Assembly (NCBI GenBank): GCA_038363925.1
Contig: JAQQWL010000003.1
Span: 2,480,001-2,544,000, forward strand
Reading direction: 5' to 3'
Length of the DNA stretch: 64,000 bases
Source: Apiospora phragmitis
Lineage: Eukaryota > Ascomycota > Sordariomycetes > Amphisphaeriales > Apiosporaceae
The position numbers and the translations under genes were made by a program. The notes below the pieces were generated by a model. The model saw only the letters and a list, made by a program, of their open reading frames with translations. It did not search any database and was not told where the DNA came from. Numbering within the stretch: position 1 is the stretch's first letter; the number at the start of each line of letters is the position of its first letter. Positions 43,485 through 56,196 of the stretch are shown here, piece by piece.

Positions 43485-44212
43485 CTAAAGCTCGTTCTTG
43501 CCAATCGAGCCAGTCATGTAGAACCGCGTACCCGGCTGTGTCAAAAGAGCCGGCTCCGTATCTGCATGTACCACCATGAGGGGTGGCTGGCGCGCCGCAA
43601 GCTCAAACAAGTACATCTCGACGGCGACGCCCATGAGCCAGAGGAGCGTGCGTGTGAGGGCCGGGAAGGCCGGGTTATCCTGCCAGAAGACGTAGAAAGC
43701 CATGTACAGCGCCCGCAAGAGCAGGTAGGTGAGGCAGCAGAGGTTGAGCTCTGCAGCAGACAGAAAGTAGCTAGCGTTCCCGGCCACCACGGCGGCTGCG
43801 AAGAGCGGCAGGTTCTCGATGGAGTTCTGCATCGCCGCGTCGGCGCGGAAGAGGCGGCCGCGGACCTTTATTTCACAGCAAAACATGTTATCAATGTGCT
43901 CTCTACTAACGGTACCATTGTTCTGGGCGGATCAGGGGTAGCTGGAAGGTAGCGAAAACAACATACCTTGGGGCTAAGTTCATTGACTGGAAGCATCTGA
44001 ATATCGTCAGGGAGGCCTCTTGGATAGTAACCATTGAAGAATCTCCCACAGAAGCAGATGGTGACGAAACGAGGAATCAATGCCACGAGCATGGCCACAG
44101 GAATCTGGCATATGAAGTTAGCCCAAGGACGTAGCACCTTTGGAGCATGAATGCCCACCGTGTAGTATGAGAAATTGTACTCAATGAGAAACTTGGGTAT
44201 GACACCTTCCAT
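43485..44212 (-). CDS. MAPEG-family membrane protein
   Basis: Exon 1 44212-43967 and exon 2 43865-43485 with a 101 bp phase-0 intron. ATG 44212 (MEGVIPKFLIEYN, in an AACAATGG context) is chosen over an in-frame upstream GTG. The protein of about 208 residues has four hydrophobic segments: the IPVAMLVALIPRFVTIC stretch, ENLPLFAAAVVAGN, LNLCCLTYLLLRALYMAFYV, and LTRTLLWLMGVAVEMYLFEL. Two lie in the typical MAPEG fold (RADAAMQNSIENLPLFAAAVV is a signature with the conserved Asn/Glu). MAPEG proteins include microsomal glutathione transferases and related lipid enzymes of the endoplasmic reticulum; the exact activity is unknown. Both exons are clean and the junction reads SPK/VRGRLFRA. Confidence 0.75.
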
Positions 44213-44880
44213 TGTTACTCGATGCAGCAAAAACACCCCTAGGGGCTATAGGAACGAAAGTTGTGGTTTTGGCGTGAAGCTGAAATACGAAGTCCAGATA
44301 GGGTAGGGAAGTGACTGCTCTCCGATAAGTAGGTACGTTTACCAAGGTTGGTTGTCAGAAAAGGATGATCGTGATATGGGCAAGATCACGACGCTTATAT
44401 GTCCTTTATAGTGCATGCGACTGGAGCTCAAGTCATATACGCAGGGCAGCTCGCAACAGTCATTTTTAGGCTTTCCATCTAGGGCGTCACGGAGACTGTG
44501 CTTTATCATCCCTTGAAAGTAGCCATCGTTGCTAGGGGTCGCCCTTGGCTCCGCTTTCAGACAGAGGGGGGAACACAGCCCACGAATAGATCTCGTCGGT
44601 GCTAGCTCCTGGCCATTTCTCCCCCATGAACTCTTTAAGGCATTCAAATGGCCTTGCCAGCAGCCCGCTGCGCCATCCTCCTGCGGCAGCCTACCTACTC
44701 CATCTGGGTGCCGCCAGTGTTGCCGTTCAACCAACCAACCAACCAGCGTACCGCTGGTTGGTTGTTACTTCTCCCTGCAGCCGATTCTGCGCTGGTTGGT
44801 TGGTAAAACGGTTGACCAGAAGGGCGTTGGTTGGTTGGTGGTTGGTTAGTTCGTATTTCGTGATGTTTTTTGGTGTTTTA
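44213..44880. other. intergenic with CAACC/TTGG-rich repeats at the edge of the AT-rich block
   Basis: Promoter side of the MAPEG gene. From 44,727 to 44,848 the sequence is a patchwork of CCAACCAACC and TTGGTTGG units on both strands. No gene is supported; open frames at 44,339-44,734 and 44,529-44,849 are repeat-derived. Confidence 0.45.
44736..44764. repeat. perfect 13-bp hairpin at the edge of the AT-rich block
   Basis: CAACCAACCAGCG (44736-44748) and its complement CGCTGGTTGGTTG (44752-44764) are separated by TAC. More TTGGTTGG units follow to 44,848, just 30-40 bp before the base composition drops. Confidence 0.7.
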
Positions 44881-45865
44881 AACCGATTATATATAATGCT
44901 GATCTGGATCGCCTAATCGTAACTAACTAGTAGCCCTCCTTTTAGTTTTACTTATCGTGAGATCCTTTAACTGTTGTTAATCTAGCTCTTTAGTGATTAA
45001 AAGAAATATCGGATTAATATTATCGATAATTCTAGCTTTATATTAAGACCTTATTATTATTAATATATTTATAATTGCGATATTAAGTTTAAAACGAGAG
45101 TTAATTTAAAACCGGCCCGTCGACGAGAATAATCTCTCGTATTTAATAAATATTAATTAAATTAAGACGAAATTAAAAGCTATTAGCGATAATTTAAAGT
45201 ATTAATCGCGATAATTATTTTAATATTCGATTAGATCGGTTATATAAATATCGCTAAGTTTAATACCGCGTCGATATTATCGAGTATACTCGTTTTCGTG
45301 CTCGTTATTAAAGGATTACTCGCTTACTCGGTCGCGTTATTATTAAAAGAAGAAAGTGAAACTATTTATATAAAAAAGTAGTTAAGGTTTAGTTTATTTA
45401 CGTCTTTATATTAAGCTTTTTATATATTTTTAATTAATACTTTTATATTATAAACTTAATTAACGTTTATTAATTAAAAGTGTTAAAAAAACTATTAATA
45501 ATAAGTTAAATAAAATATATAAGCGGCGTAATATATAAGTATTAAATAAAGGTTATTATAATAGTTATTAATTTTAATGTTATATTTTATCGAATTAAAA
45601 TAATTAATTAACTTATTTTTATAATGTTTTAACTTTTAAAGTATAAATTTAAAGTTTAATAAATAATAAAATTACTTAATCGTTACTTTATTTAACCGTC
45701 GCTTTTTAATTAAATAAAATAATTTTTAAAATTTTTTAAAAATTATTAAAACTTTTAAAAAAAGTAAATTAATTAATAAGTTAGAAAAAAGTAAATATAT
45801 TACTCGTTATAAAAGGTTAAAAGTTATCGGTTAACGTACCTTATAAGCGAGCTACGTATATAAGC
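44881..45865. other. AT-rich sequence, no identifiable element
   Basis: Degraded AT-rich DNA left of the first LTR retrotransposon. I recognise no protein or terminal repeat here. It may be an older transposon or an LTR fragment. Confidence 0.5.
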
Positions 45866-45870
45866 GAGCT
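45866..45870. repeat. target-site duplication GAGCT (left), copy 1
   Basis: GAGCT here equals GAGCT at 55,460-55,464, directly next to the outer ends of the element; a 5-bp duplication is expected for Ty3/gypsy integration. Confidence 0.75.
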
Positions 45871-45934
45871 TATAACGAACGTTATTTAGGTTTTAAAAGA
45901 AACCTAGTAAGACGTATTAAGGTTTATATTAATA

Positions 45935-45985
45935 AGTACCTTAACCACTTAACCGTCCTACCATATAAGCAGCCACCTAAACTTA
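45935..45985. repeat. left terminal inverted repeat of the pogo element
   Basis: Pairs with 47,821-47,871: the shared block reads TAAGCAGCCACCTAAA on one side and its complement on the other, with scattered mismatches of RIP type. Confidence 0.75.
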
Positions 45986-46089
45986 ACACTATATAATATC
46001 GTAACCTAAGTTTATTTTACTAATAACTATTTAAAAAAAAATCGTAAAATTATAACTTTATCGAATTTTAACTTTAATATAGCTAGTAA

Positions 46090-47707
46090 TATTAAAATCG
46101 CTTTCCGAATCTAAACTAATAACCTAGATCGCCTTATCTTCACCCGATTTATCCTAGGGGTTATACTACTAGCCTATTATTCCATCCTTAACTGCCATTA
46201 CATCCTGCATCGTAATAAAGGCCCGATTAGGGTCTTTAACCGCCCGACGGGTTTTAAGCTTACGTGCTTTATTTAATTCGGCTTATAAACGGTCCCTCTC
46301 TTGTTCTAATCTAGCTAACTAGGCGTTTAAAGAGTCGAGCCCCTTTCCTAGCTTACGGAATAACAGCCTCCTATAGGTGCCATCAAGCTGGACATCCCCA
46401 TTCCGGGCCAGGGCTTCGATATAACGTATTTACCGGGAGCTAGTAAGTGTAGGCGCTTCCTGGATAGGGGTCTGCTGGTCGTCAGGTTGTTTAGGGCGTA
46501 AAGGGACCACTTCTTAGCCACGGCCCTGCTCGTATCTGCGTAGCCGGGAGTTTAAGGGCTTAAAGATATCCCGTAGGTAGATTCCGGTAGCCTGCCACCC
46601 GTTAGTTATTACTTTAGGCTTAAAGGCTAACTCCCGGGCCTTATACCACGCCTAAATAAAATCAGCCTTACCTACGTTTATATTAAACGTTAGTTAATAG
46701 CGGAGAGTTAAATAATCTCGGACTTTCCGCTTTAATATAAAGAACGGACCCAGATCTAAGGGCTGTAACACGTAGGAAATATATGCCGGGAAATATAGTA
46801 GCTAAACCTTATTAGCTATATATTTAGTTATAAAGCAGTCTTATACGTGATTACCGTGGCTATCCAGGATAAGTAGCCGCCACTGCTCCGGGTCCTCCGG
46901 TTTCGTCCGTAGTAAGTAGATATTTCGTAGCTATATTATTACTAGCTCGTTATTAATTTATCCTTTAAGTAAATAAGCGAATAATTAATCCTTAATATTT
47001 ATCCGTAGGTTATAAAAGTTGTTACCGCGGTTTAGAAATTACTATTATTATACGCTTACGCCCTTAAAAATAATTAAAAGGGGCAGAGTAATACTATCTA
47101 TACTTATAAACTCTACGGCGGTCGCCTACTTATAATAGGCGGTATCCTGGATAAAGATCCTAATTAATTCGGCCGGGCTAATTATATAGTGATTATTACT
47201 TAGGCCTATAGTGCTGCTAATCTTATCTATATTATAGATAAATCGGGGGGGAATATCCTTGATGAAATTCTGGTTCAAAGTTGAAAAGAGAAGCTGGATA
47301 TTTTCTTCGGATATGTAGTAGAGGCGCCGGAAGTCCATCGTCGTGGCTAATATGGTTTTGAGCTTGGGATGACGGGCAATAAATCTCCTTACCTAATGGA
47401 TTCCAAAGGGCAGGGCGGGCTGGTCCGTTTTAAGTAGCCGGGCGACGAACAGCCGGAACACGTTATACTTAAGGGTAAGGCTTAACTGCGCCTGTTAGAT
47501 AGCCTAGGTCTTAAGATATTCCTCCTAGGTAGAAAAGAGGGTCCTGGCGGACTCCTTAGACTCGGTCCGAGCCGGTCTGCTCCTAATTCTATCCCGCAAA
47601 GTGGCTCGGGGTACCTTAAGTTTCTTAGAAACTGCACGTTCCGATTCGCTAGCTTATACGGCTAAAATAGCACGCTAAATAGCGGATTCGGGGGTTGGGA
47701 TAGGCAT
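46090..47707 (-). pseudogene. Fot1/pogo-like transposase, RIP-inactivated
   Basis: ATG at 47707 reads MPIPTPESAI, then a stop, with RAIL beyond, the usual pogo N-terminal helix-turn-helix region. A piece of DDE superfamily endonuclease is open at 47,338-47,126 (MDFRRLYYISEENIQLL, PPRFIYNIDK); further on (about 46,880) LLILDSHGNH carries the catalytic Asp context, and the charged tail (LNKARKLKTRRAVKDPN) is seen near 46,270-46,220. Several in-frame TAG/TAA codons fit RIP of Trp or Gln codons. No active protein expected. Confidence 0.75.
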
Positions 47708-47820
47708 GGCTAAAAAGCACGAGAAGTAACGATTTTGGCAGTATCCTCTAATTATTAATAAGCGGGTTAGATATAGACTTATATACGAAAAGGGGGTTAA
47801 GGGGCTTCGCTTATTAATAA

Positions 47821-47871
47821 TTAATTTAGGTGGCTGCTTACGTGGTAGGAGGGCTAAATGGTTAGGGTGCT
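47821..47871. repeat. right terminal inverted repeat of the pogo element
   Basis: Complement of the left repeat; includes TTTAGGTGGCTGCTTA. Confidence 0.75.
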
Positions 47872-48749
47872 TAATACGAGAGAGTATCTAAACGTGCGAT
47901 AAAAGTCGCTTTTATTAATATAATAAGGAATTATTTATAAAAATAAAAGTAATTAAAATATATAAGTTTAAAGGTATTTATAATAGTTTTATTAAAATTA
48001 TTTATTTTATTAATAAATTAAAATTAATATTTAAATTAATTATTAAAATAAAAAGTATTTATATAAAATATATAGGGAATATTTATTATTATATATTTAA
48101 TTTCTTTCTTTATTAATCGGTTAAATTATTTAATTCTTTTTTATATTTTAATAATCCGGGTAATCCCTTTATTAATTAAATTATTAACTTATTTCGCTAT
48201 TCTTAATAATCCCTGTGATCTATTACGTAATATTATTTTTATTATTTTTTTAAGCCGTATCTAGCCTATTACGGTTTAGGATATTATCGTTATAATCGCT
48301 GTACGCTTTTATAATATTAATACGCTTATATTAATATAATTAGCGGCGCGGTTAATAGTTATAATATCGTACTTTAAGCGGGGTATTATAAATCCGGCCC
48401 AGTAATTTTATAAGTTTTAACCATATAATTAAATTAAATTATAATATTACTTTTTTTTTTTAATTATTTTATTTCCGAAACATTAAGTTTTTTAAATATT
48501 TTTACTTATTTATCGTATCAGTTTTTAATAAACTCTTTTTTTTTTTTCCGTTATATTTTTTATCATAATATTTACTTATTATATTAAATCGAGTTAAAAA
48601 ATTTATTTTTTATATAAAGTTTAAAAAAACCGAATAGCGTTATAACTTAATTATTCTCCTCAACGAATTTAGTTTCGAAATTATACCGTACTTTTTTTAT
48701 TTAAAAAAAAATAGAAGTATATTATATTAAATAATATTTCTCGTTATAA

Positions 48750-49110
48750 AAAATATATTCGTCGTGGTCGGTCCTACGATAGTTCCGGTTTATTAATTTC
48801 TATAATATTTCGGGTTATTAATAAGTCTCGTCGCCTACGCTTTAAAAAGTAGGCGGCTAACGATTCTTTACGCGAAGCGAGCGCGGCTTTAGAGAAGGCT
48901 TATCGGGAGGTTTAAGAGGCTTTTTAACGCTTAAAGCAAATTCGGTAGTAACGGAACTCTTTAGCGACGCGTGGCGTAAAGATAGCTAAACGTAGTCTTC
49001 GTTTTTTAAACGAACTAGAGACGGCCGAGCACGTTAAGTTCGAAGCGGTTATTAAGGCGTAGTTTTTTAGGGCGTTTAGAGTAATGAACTAAAACGCGAT
49101 AAACCTTGAC
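48750..49110 (+). pseudogene. antisense coding segment at the 3' end of LTR copy 1
   Basis: On the strand opposite to the retrotransposon, a plus-strand stretch retains coding sense: SRRGRSYDSSG at about 48,763, then ASAALEKAYREV, SLRFLNELETAEH and an FRAFRVMN end near 49,100, with scattered stops. The same segment, in the same antisense relation, is in copy 2 (62,290-61,850). It looks like the Cys-rich/coiled-coil antisense ORF seen at the 3' end of many fungal retrotransposons; function unknown. Confidence 0.6.
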
Positions 49111-49299
49111 CTCGTTCTGTTTTAAACGCCCGTAATTTTTTTACGGCGTTCGCTAAATGCTTCCTAAGTTTTTAAATATTATTTTTTAACGGGTAACCTT
49201 TTTATTAAACGAAGTATTAAAAGCTTTATTTTTTTTTTATTAATAATTTTATTAATTTTATATTCGTATTAATCTGTTTCGATTTCTAAATATATATCG

Positions 49300-52200
49300 A
49301 TTAAGGTTTTTTCGGCCGCTAGTTCGAATAATAAAATATAAAATATAAAGTATATCTATATTATTTTACATAATAATAATTAATAATTAATTTTTAAAAT
49401 AATTTTTATAATTTTAAATAATTTTATTCTTTTAAAATTTAATTTATTACTTAATCGTTTTATTTTAATATTTCGTTATAAGAAATAAACCTTTTCTCTT
49501 TTTTTAAAGGTTAATCCTTTTAACTTTATCTAATCGGCGTATCTTTTTATCCGTTATTAAAAAAAGGTAAAGTTTTATTATAATATAATTTAGAATTATT
49601 TTAATTTTTTAATTTATATAGTCGCGATTAATATTAGCTTTCTTTTTAAAAGTTTTTTAATAATTTCTAGGTTATATTTATAATTTATTTAAAATAATAA
49701 GATACATATAGTTTCGTTATTTATATTATTATAAATAAATTAAGTTATAAATAATAATTATATTTAATTATTTTATTTATAATTAATATAATAATATAAA
49801 TATTATTTTAAAGTTTAATTTATTTATTCGGTTTATTTATTTATTTAAAAATAATAAGTTATAAATAGTTTATATTTAATTTTAAATTATATTATAAATA
49901 ATTTTTAAAATTTAATAATAAATAATTTATTTTTATTAGAAATAATTATTTCGGATAGTTCGTACTAATTAATAATTATTTAAAAGAACGTATACGCTAG
50001 GTTATTAATATTATTAAATTTTTTATATAATAGAAAGTAAATATATTTCGTAAATTTATCTATAATAATTAAAATATTATCGTAATTAACCTTAGTTAAA
50101 GGTTTTTTTAATAAAGGTAACTTAATAACGAAATTAAGTGTAATAATTTTTTATATTTTATTTAATAATAAAATTAGTTATAATTTTTTATATAATCAAT
50201 ATCGAATAATTTTAATTTTATTATAAAAGTTATATTTATTAATTATTTTAATTATAATTAGTTTAAGGTTTTTATAATCGAATTATTTAATAATTCTTTT
50301 CTAGGTTTTAAATATTTTTTAATATTTGTATATAGGATATTTATAGAATTCTTTAATAAAGTTTTCGTAATATTGTTTAAGGATATAAGTCTTATTTTAA
50401 TAAAAAGCGAGACCGTCGCGGTTTTCGAGGTAATCCTTAGGGTAGTTCGCGGGGTCGAGGGTTTGGTTAAATTACCGAAATTTAGTAACTTATTCGTTAT
50501 TATATTAAACGTGGTTTATAGCGCTTAGTTATTTTAACGGTGTAAGGTTGCCGTCCTGGTTATAAGTAAGGATGGTCCGCGTTTTAAACGGGACTTCCTC
50601 CTGGTAGTCCGGTTGTTAGTTTAGTACGTCGACGCGACCGTTCTCGTTATTTTTTTAATAGATAATAGTGAGGTTAAATTTTAAAAAGAATTTAAACTAT
50701 CGTATTTATTATTTATTTAATTTTTTAATAGTAATAAATATTATAAGGTTTTTATAATCGGTATAAACTTTAATTAGTTTTATTATTTTATTAAAATAAT
50801 ATTTCTATTTTTTATAAACTTTAATAATAATTATTAGTTTTTTATTATAAATTTAATAATTAAGCTCTAGTTTATTAAGTTTTTTTAAAAAGAATACGAC
50901 CGTGTACGATTTTTCGTTATTATTTCGTTAGTTTAGTTATCTTCCGATCGTATAGTTTAATATATCGGTTTCGATTTTAAAAAGTTTAAATAAATTTGTT
51001 ATACGAAATATTAGTTCGTTAAGGATTCGTTCTTTAATATTATAAAAGGCCTTGTTTTTTTTTTCTGTTTATTAGAATAGTTCGTCTTTTTTCATTAAGT
51101 TTATTAAAAGTATCGCTATTCTATTAAATCCGGGAATAAAGATTTGGTAATAATTAGTTAATTTTAAAAAGGATCTAACTTTTGTAGCGTTTATAAGCGT
51201 AGGCTATTCTTTAATTATTAAGATTTTCGAAGGTTTTATTCGGATTTCGCCCGGGGATATTACGTATTTTATGAAGGTAACGGATTGTTAGTAGAATTCG
51301 CTCTTTTTTAGGTTAATTAATAGGTTAATATTTTATAGCTTTTGAAGTATTAGTTTTACGTATTTTCGGTATTATTTATTATTTTTAGAATAAATAAGGA
51401 TATTATTAAAGTATATTACGATAAACTTATTAAGGTATTTTTATAAAATATAATTAATTATAGATTAAAAGTTAATTAATATATTAATTAAATTAAACGG
51501 TATAGCTTAATATTTGAAATAGCCGTACTTAGTTTAAAACGCGGTTTTTTATTTTTTTTCTTTTTTAATTCGGATTAAATTATATATATTAAAGAGGTTA
51601 AGTGTTATAAAGATTTTAATATATAATAATTTATTTTATAAATTGCTAATTAAAAGTAAAAGGTATTAGTTTTTAATAATAATTTTATTAAGTTTTTAAT
51701 AATCGATATATATATATTATTTAGGTTTCCCGTCTTTGCTCTTTTTTAGAATAAAGAGGATGAGGAAGCCTGCTAATAATATAGATGGTTAGATAACTCT
51801 TTTTTAAAGTTTTTTATAATATACTCTTTTAAGGCTTATTCGTACTCTTGGTTAAGTTTATATATAAATATGAATAAGGGTTTTTTCTTATTTTGAAAGG
51901 GTATTTTATAATTTTACTGTGTATAAAGCGGTAAATTTATTTTTAGTTTTTTATTAAAAAGTATTTCGAATTACCGGTATTTTTCTAATATAATTATTAT
52001 AACGTTCGGTTTAAGTTTTTTAATAATAATATATATTTTAAAAACTTTAAGTTTATTAAAGGGTTATTTCTTAAACCGCTATTTATTAATTAAACCTTTT
52101 TTAATATATTTTATTAAAATTAGCTTATTTTTTAAATAATTTTAAAATTATTTACTCGTAATTAAGATATTTTTAAAATTATATCGTATCTTATAACGTC

Positions 52201-54823
52201 TGTGATATTATACGTGATTTGTTTATAACGTTTTTCGATATTAATTAAAAGGTTCGCGACTTCTTTTTATATTTCTTTATTATTATAAATTATAAGTCTT
52301 TTATTAACGGTTTTAAATCGGTATAAAGCGTTTTTTTTTATTATTCGAATTTATGGTAATTAATAATTCGTAATAAAATATAGTTTCTTTATATTTTATT
52401 ATTAAGTAGTACTTTAATATAAACTCTTTTTATGCTTAGTATTAATATAATATATTTATAGATAGCTCGATTATCCGTTATTTAGTATAGGGACCTATTT
52501 TAGTTCGCTTATTGTCGTCTTTTTATAATAAGCGGCGTTTATTTTTTAAACGCTACGTTTATAGGTTATTAATAACATCTTACGATCGATCTTTGTATTA
52601 TCGCCGTTATTCTTTCTGTTTTTTATAAGGCGCTTTTTAATATATTAGTAAGGGTATTTCTATGCTTTTCCTCGTGTGAAGTGTTGTTCCTAATGTTTAA
52701 AATTCGGGTTTTTTTAATAATTCGAAGGTTTATTAGGTCCGCGGTAGTTTATAAACGTTTTATAAGTTTTTTAATATAATAAGGGGGTTTTTTTATTAAG
52801 TATATACTTATACGTTTTAAAAATATTAAACGTTTTTTTTTTAAACGTTTATAAGCTCGCGATTTTTTTTAGGTATATTTAAGGTATTAGTTTTTAAAAC
52901 ATTTTTTTTAATCTCGTTTTTTTAGGTAATATTATTATAGCTATTGTAAGTCTTTTTATATTAATAAGTATGCGCGTTATTTATTTAGGATCGATATTCG
53001 AATTTTTTTAATAATATAATTCGGGTATGGTTATGTAATAAGTTATTTATTAATTTTTCGAGGAAACTATTTATATTCGAGCTTCTTCGCGAGGTATTTC
53101 GTATAAACGTTATATATATACGAAATCTATAAGAATATAAAGTGTTCTTTATAAGTAAAAGAGATTTATAAGTTATCCTTTATTATGTAATTATTATAAA
53201 TTTTGTAATTAAAACCGGCCGTAATAAATATTTAGCGTAAATATTTTAAGTCGGGGTAAAAAATATTAAGGATAACTAACTACCTATCGGTTTTAAGGTT
53301 TTTAAATTTAATAATCTCGTTTATTAATTTGTTTATTAATATACTTATTAAACGTTCATAGTTTATTAATTATTTTAATTAATTTATAATATTATTTATT
53401 AAATTATTATTTTTTTTATATTATCGCGACGCTTTAGCTATCGTCTTCCTAGTTTTTCGGAGCTTTAAAAAATTATTCGATACTTTCTTTATTTATTAAA
53501 TAAAAGGTATACTTATTATTATAGTAAATTATTTAGAATAAGTTATCGTATTTAATAATAGCGTTATTATTTTTAATAATTATTATAAAGGTATTTTTTA
53601 TTTTAATAATATTAACGTGTTATTTTTTTAAAATTTATTAAAAATCTTTTTTCGGTATTTAATATTTTTAAGTATAATATCTTAATTTTTAATAATTATA
53701 ATAAATATTATATAACTTCTTATTTTATTTATTATATTTAATAATATTAAGGTTTATAAGTTTATTATAGTAATTATACGCCGTAATATTTTTAAGCGGT
53801 ATATAATTATATTAACGTAATTACCTTATATTAGTTTAAATTTAATTAATTTATTACTAAGGTCCGCTTTATTTCTTACGGCGTTATATATATATATAAG
53901 TATTAATTTTAATAATAAATTCTATATATAAAAAAAAGTTATTAAAAACGTTAAACCGGTTAAATTTATTTTTAACGTTATCTTTTAATTTTTAATAATA
54001 TATTATAATTTTCATAACTTCGGTATAATTTAATCGAATTATAATACGCTAGAATTCGGTTGTATAAAAAGCGGCTAATCCTTTTTACTTAAGGGTTTTA
54101 AGTTCCCTCTCCGCCTGTCGCTTTTTATTAAGGTTTTAAAAGAGTGATTTAAAAGCTTATTCGAAGCCGTCGTAATTTTTGAAAATACGTTATACCTCTG
54201 TACGGCATAGCTTAATTTATTAATTATTTTTTATAAATTTATTTAAATAGGGTTCGAATTAAGCGAATACTTTATTTTTAAAAAATAAAGTAGCGTGAAT
54301 AACTCGTTAAGTAAAGTTTTAAAACGTTTTTTTATAAAATCGTTAATAAGTTTTAATTTAAATAAAAAAGCTTCGGAAATTTCCGCTTATTTTATTAAAA
54401 AAGGTTAACGTATTAATCTTTATACCTTTTTTTAATACGGTAAGGGTTTAAATAATATTAATAATTATATAAAAGAAATATACCTCTTCGTATAATTTAT
54501 TAATATTATATGGTATTTATTTTAAGGTGCCCTTAATTAAGAGCTCGTTACGCTTTTTTTCGAACTTAACGTAATAATATTAATAGTTAGCGCTTTTTTA
54601 TTCGAGTTTTTTAATTCGTTTAATTAACGTTTATTATATAGGCTTGTTATTACTTTTATTATTATTAACGTTTATAGCAAAGTCTCGTTAAGAGGTATTA
54701 AAGGTGGCAATAAGAGCCTTTTTTTATTAAACGGTATTATTAAAGCTAGGTATAAATATAATTCTTATAATATTATTATTTAAAGGTTTAAATAATAATT
54801 TATAAAAATAAAAATAATTAAAA
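49300..54823 (-). pseudogene. gag-pol remnant of copy 1
   Basis: Heavily AT-rich and stop-rich. The only motif I trust is the reverse-transcriptase YFNNIL (about 51,415-51,396). Gag, protease and integrase are expected by position but cannot be resolved by eye. Confidence 0.55.
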
Positions 54824-55459
54824 TATAACGAACATTATTTAGGTTTTAAAAGAAACTTAATAAAACGTATTAGGGTTTATATTAATAATATAAAAAAATA
54901 TTTAAACGTGTAATAAAAATCGCTTTTATTAATATAATAAGTAATAATTTATAAGAATAAAAATAATTAAAATATATAAGTTTAAAAATATTTATAATAA
55001 TTTTATTAAAACTATTTATTTTATTAATAAATTAAAATTAATATTTAAATTAATTATTAAAATAAAAAATATTTATATAAAATATATAAAAAACGTCCGT
55101 CATTATATATTTAATTCTTTTTTTATTAATTAATTAAATTACTTAGCTCCCTTTTATATTTTAATAATCCGGGTAATCCCTTTATTAATTAAATTACCGA
55201 CTTACTTCGCCGTTTCCGGTAATCCTTATAATCTATTACGTAACGTTATTTTTACTACTTCCTTAAGCCGTGTCTAGCCTACTGCGGTTTAAGATATTAT
55301 CGTCGTGGTCGCCGTGCGCTTTTATAATATTAGTACGCTTATATTAATATAGTTAGCGACGCGGTTAGTAGCCGTGACATCGTACCTTAAGCGGGGTATT
55401 ATAAATCCGGCCCGGTGGTTTTATGGGTCTTAGCCGCATGATTAGGTTAGGTCGTAATA
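54824..55459 (-). repeat. 5' LTR of copy 1
   Basis: The minus-strand start TATTACGACCT and end near TATAACGAAC (read on plus) correspond to the LTR ends of the second element (TGTTACGACCT, GTTACA) after RIP-type changes. Empty-site reference for the nested pogo insertion. Confidence 0.75.
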
Positions 55460-55464
55460 GAGCT
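55460..55464. repeat. target-site duplication GAGCT (right), copy 1
   Basis: Matches 45,866-45,870. Confidence 0.75.
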
Positions 55465-56191
55465 GCGCACTTTTAATTAATATTCTTATAATTAACTTTA
55501 TATTAATTTATTTCCTTTAATAAGTATAGAATTAAAAAATAAAGAAAAAAGGTTTAATTTAGCGCTTTAAGCGTTTTAAAATAACCCGAAATTAAGTGTA
55601 CGAAAAGCTGTAGCGATATATTATATTTTAGAGTCGACGTTACGTAGCCGACGACGCGGAATTCGATTACGATTCGAAATTTTTATAAACTCTCGAAAGC
55701 TTTTTAATTTTAAAAAGTAATTAATTATTCGATATATTATTAATTTAAATACGCGATCGTTTTTTTCCCGGTTAAGTAATATAAAAGATATAGCGAATCG
55801 ATTATTTAATTTACGTAACGCGGGACGCGTCGGCGTTAATTAAGCCTTTAACTTTATACGATAATAACTAGACCTCTAGACGCGTTTTAACCGAAGAATT
55901 AATTATTAAAAAATCTTTTATAAAGATTTTAACGCGTATTACGCGTAGTTTATTTTTATACGAAATATAATTAATAAATATAGGATATAAAAAGAGGATA
56001 TATATAATTTTAATAAGACCGGGTTTTTTATAAGTTAAATCTCGTTCGAAATAATCGTAATTATTTCTAATTAATACGGAAGGCCTAAAATAATATAGTA
56101 AGGGAATTAAGAATAGGTTATAATTATTTAGAGCGTCGGATTAAATAGTTACGCTATCCTTTTATATATTATTTTTACCGGGAAAACGTAC
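55465..56191. other. AT-rich spacer between the two retrotransposons
   Basis: No terminal repeat or coding motif is seen. Confidence 0.5.
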
Positions 56192-56196
56192 CTCTT
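56192..56196. repeat. target-site duplication CTCTT (left), copy 2
   Basis: CTCTT here equals CTCTT at 63,100-63,104 at the other edge of the element. Confidence 0.8.

Larger units (their letters stand above)
45935..47871 (-). mobile_element. Fot1/pogo-type DNA transposon nested in the LTR
   Basis: About 1,937 bp with imperfect terminal inverted repeats of about 50 bp (left AGTACCTTAACC..., right complement AGCACCCTAACC...), flanked by TA at 45,933-45,934 and 47,872-47,873, the target duplication of Tc1/mariner-pogo elements. The LTR sequence on both sides joins to match the uninterrupted LTR at 54,824-55,459. Contains a minus-strand transposase, RIP-damaged. Confidence 0.85.
45871..48446 (-). 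repeat. 3' LTR of copy 1, interrupted by a pogo element
   Basis: Aligns with 54,824-55,459: both start TATAACGAAC and end near ATAATA / CGTAATA. Without the 1,937-bp insert it is about 639 bp, against 636 bp for the 5' LTR. Confidence 0.75.
45871..55459 (-). mobile_element. Ty3/gypsy-type LTR retrotransposon, copy 1 (minus), RIP-degraded
   Basis: Bounded by LTRs at 54,824-55,459 (5') and 45,871-48,446 (3', interrupted by a pogo element) and by a 5-bp target duplication GAGCT at 45,866-45,870 and 55,460-55,464. The internal part (48,447-54,823) is AT-rich with many stops. On the minus strand the reverse-transcriptase active site (YFNNIL, at about 51,415-51,396) can still be read, with FVI and IYSKN-like context, confirming minus orientation. 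A purine-rich stretch just inside the 3' LTR (a T-tract at 48,450-48,462 on the plus strand) fits the polypurine tract. Its LTRs align with those of the second element. About 7.65 kb without the pogo insertion. Dead. Confidence 0.8.

Noticed and set aside
44529..44849. Overlapping 105-codon plus frames near the AT-rich boundary
   Set aside because: They arise from the TTGG/CCAA repeat sequence and have no coding character.
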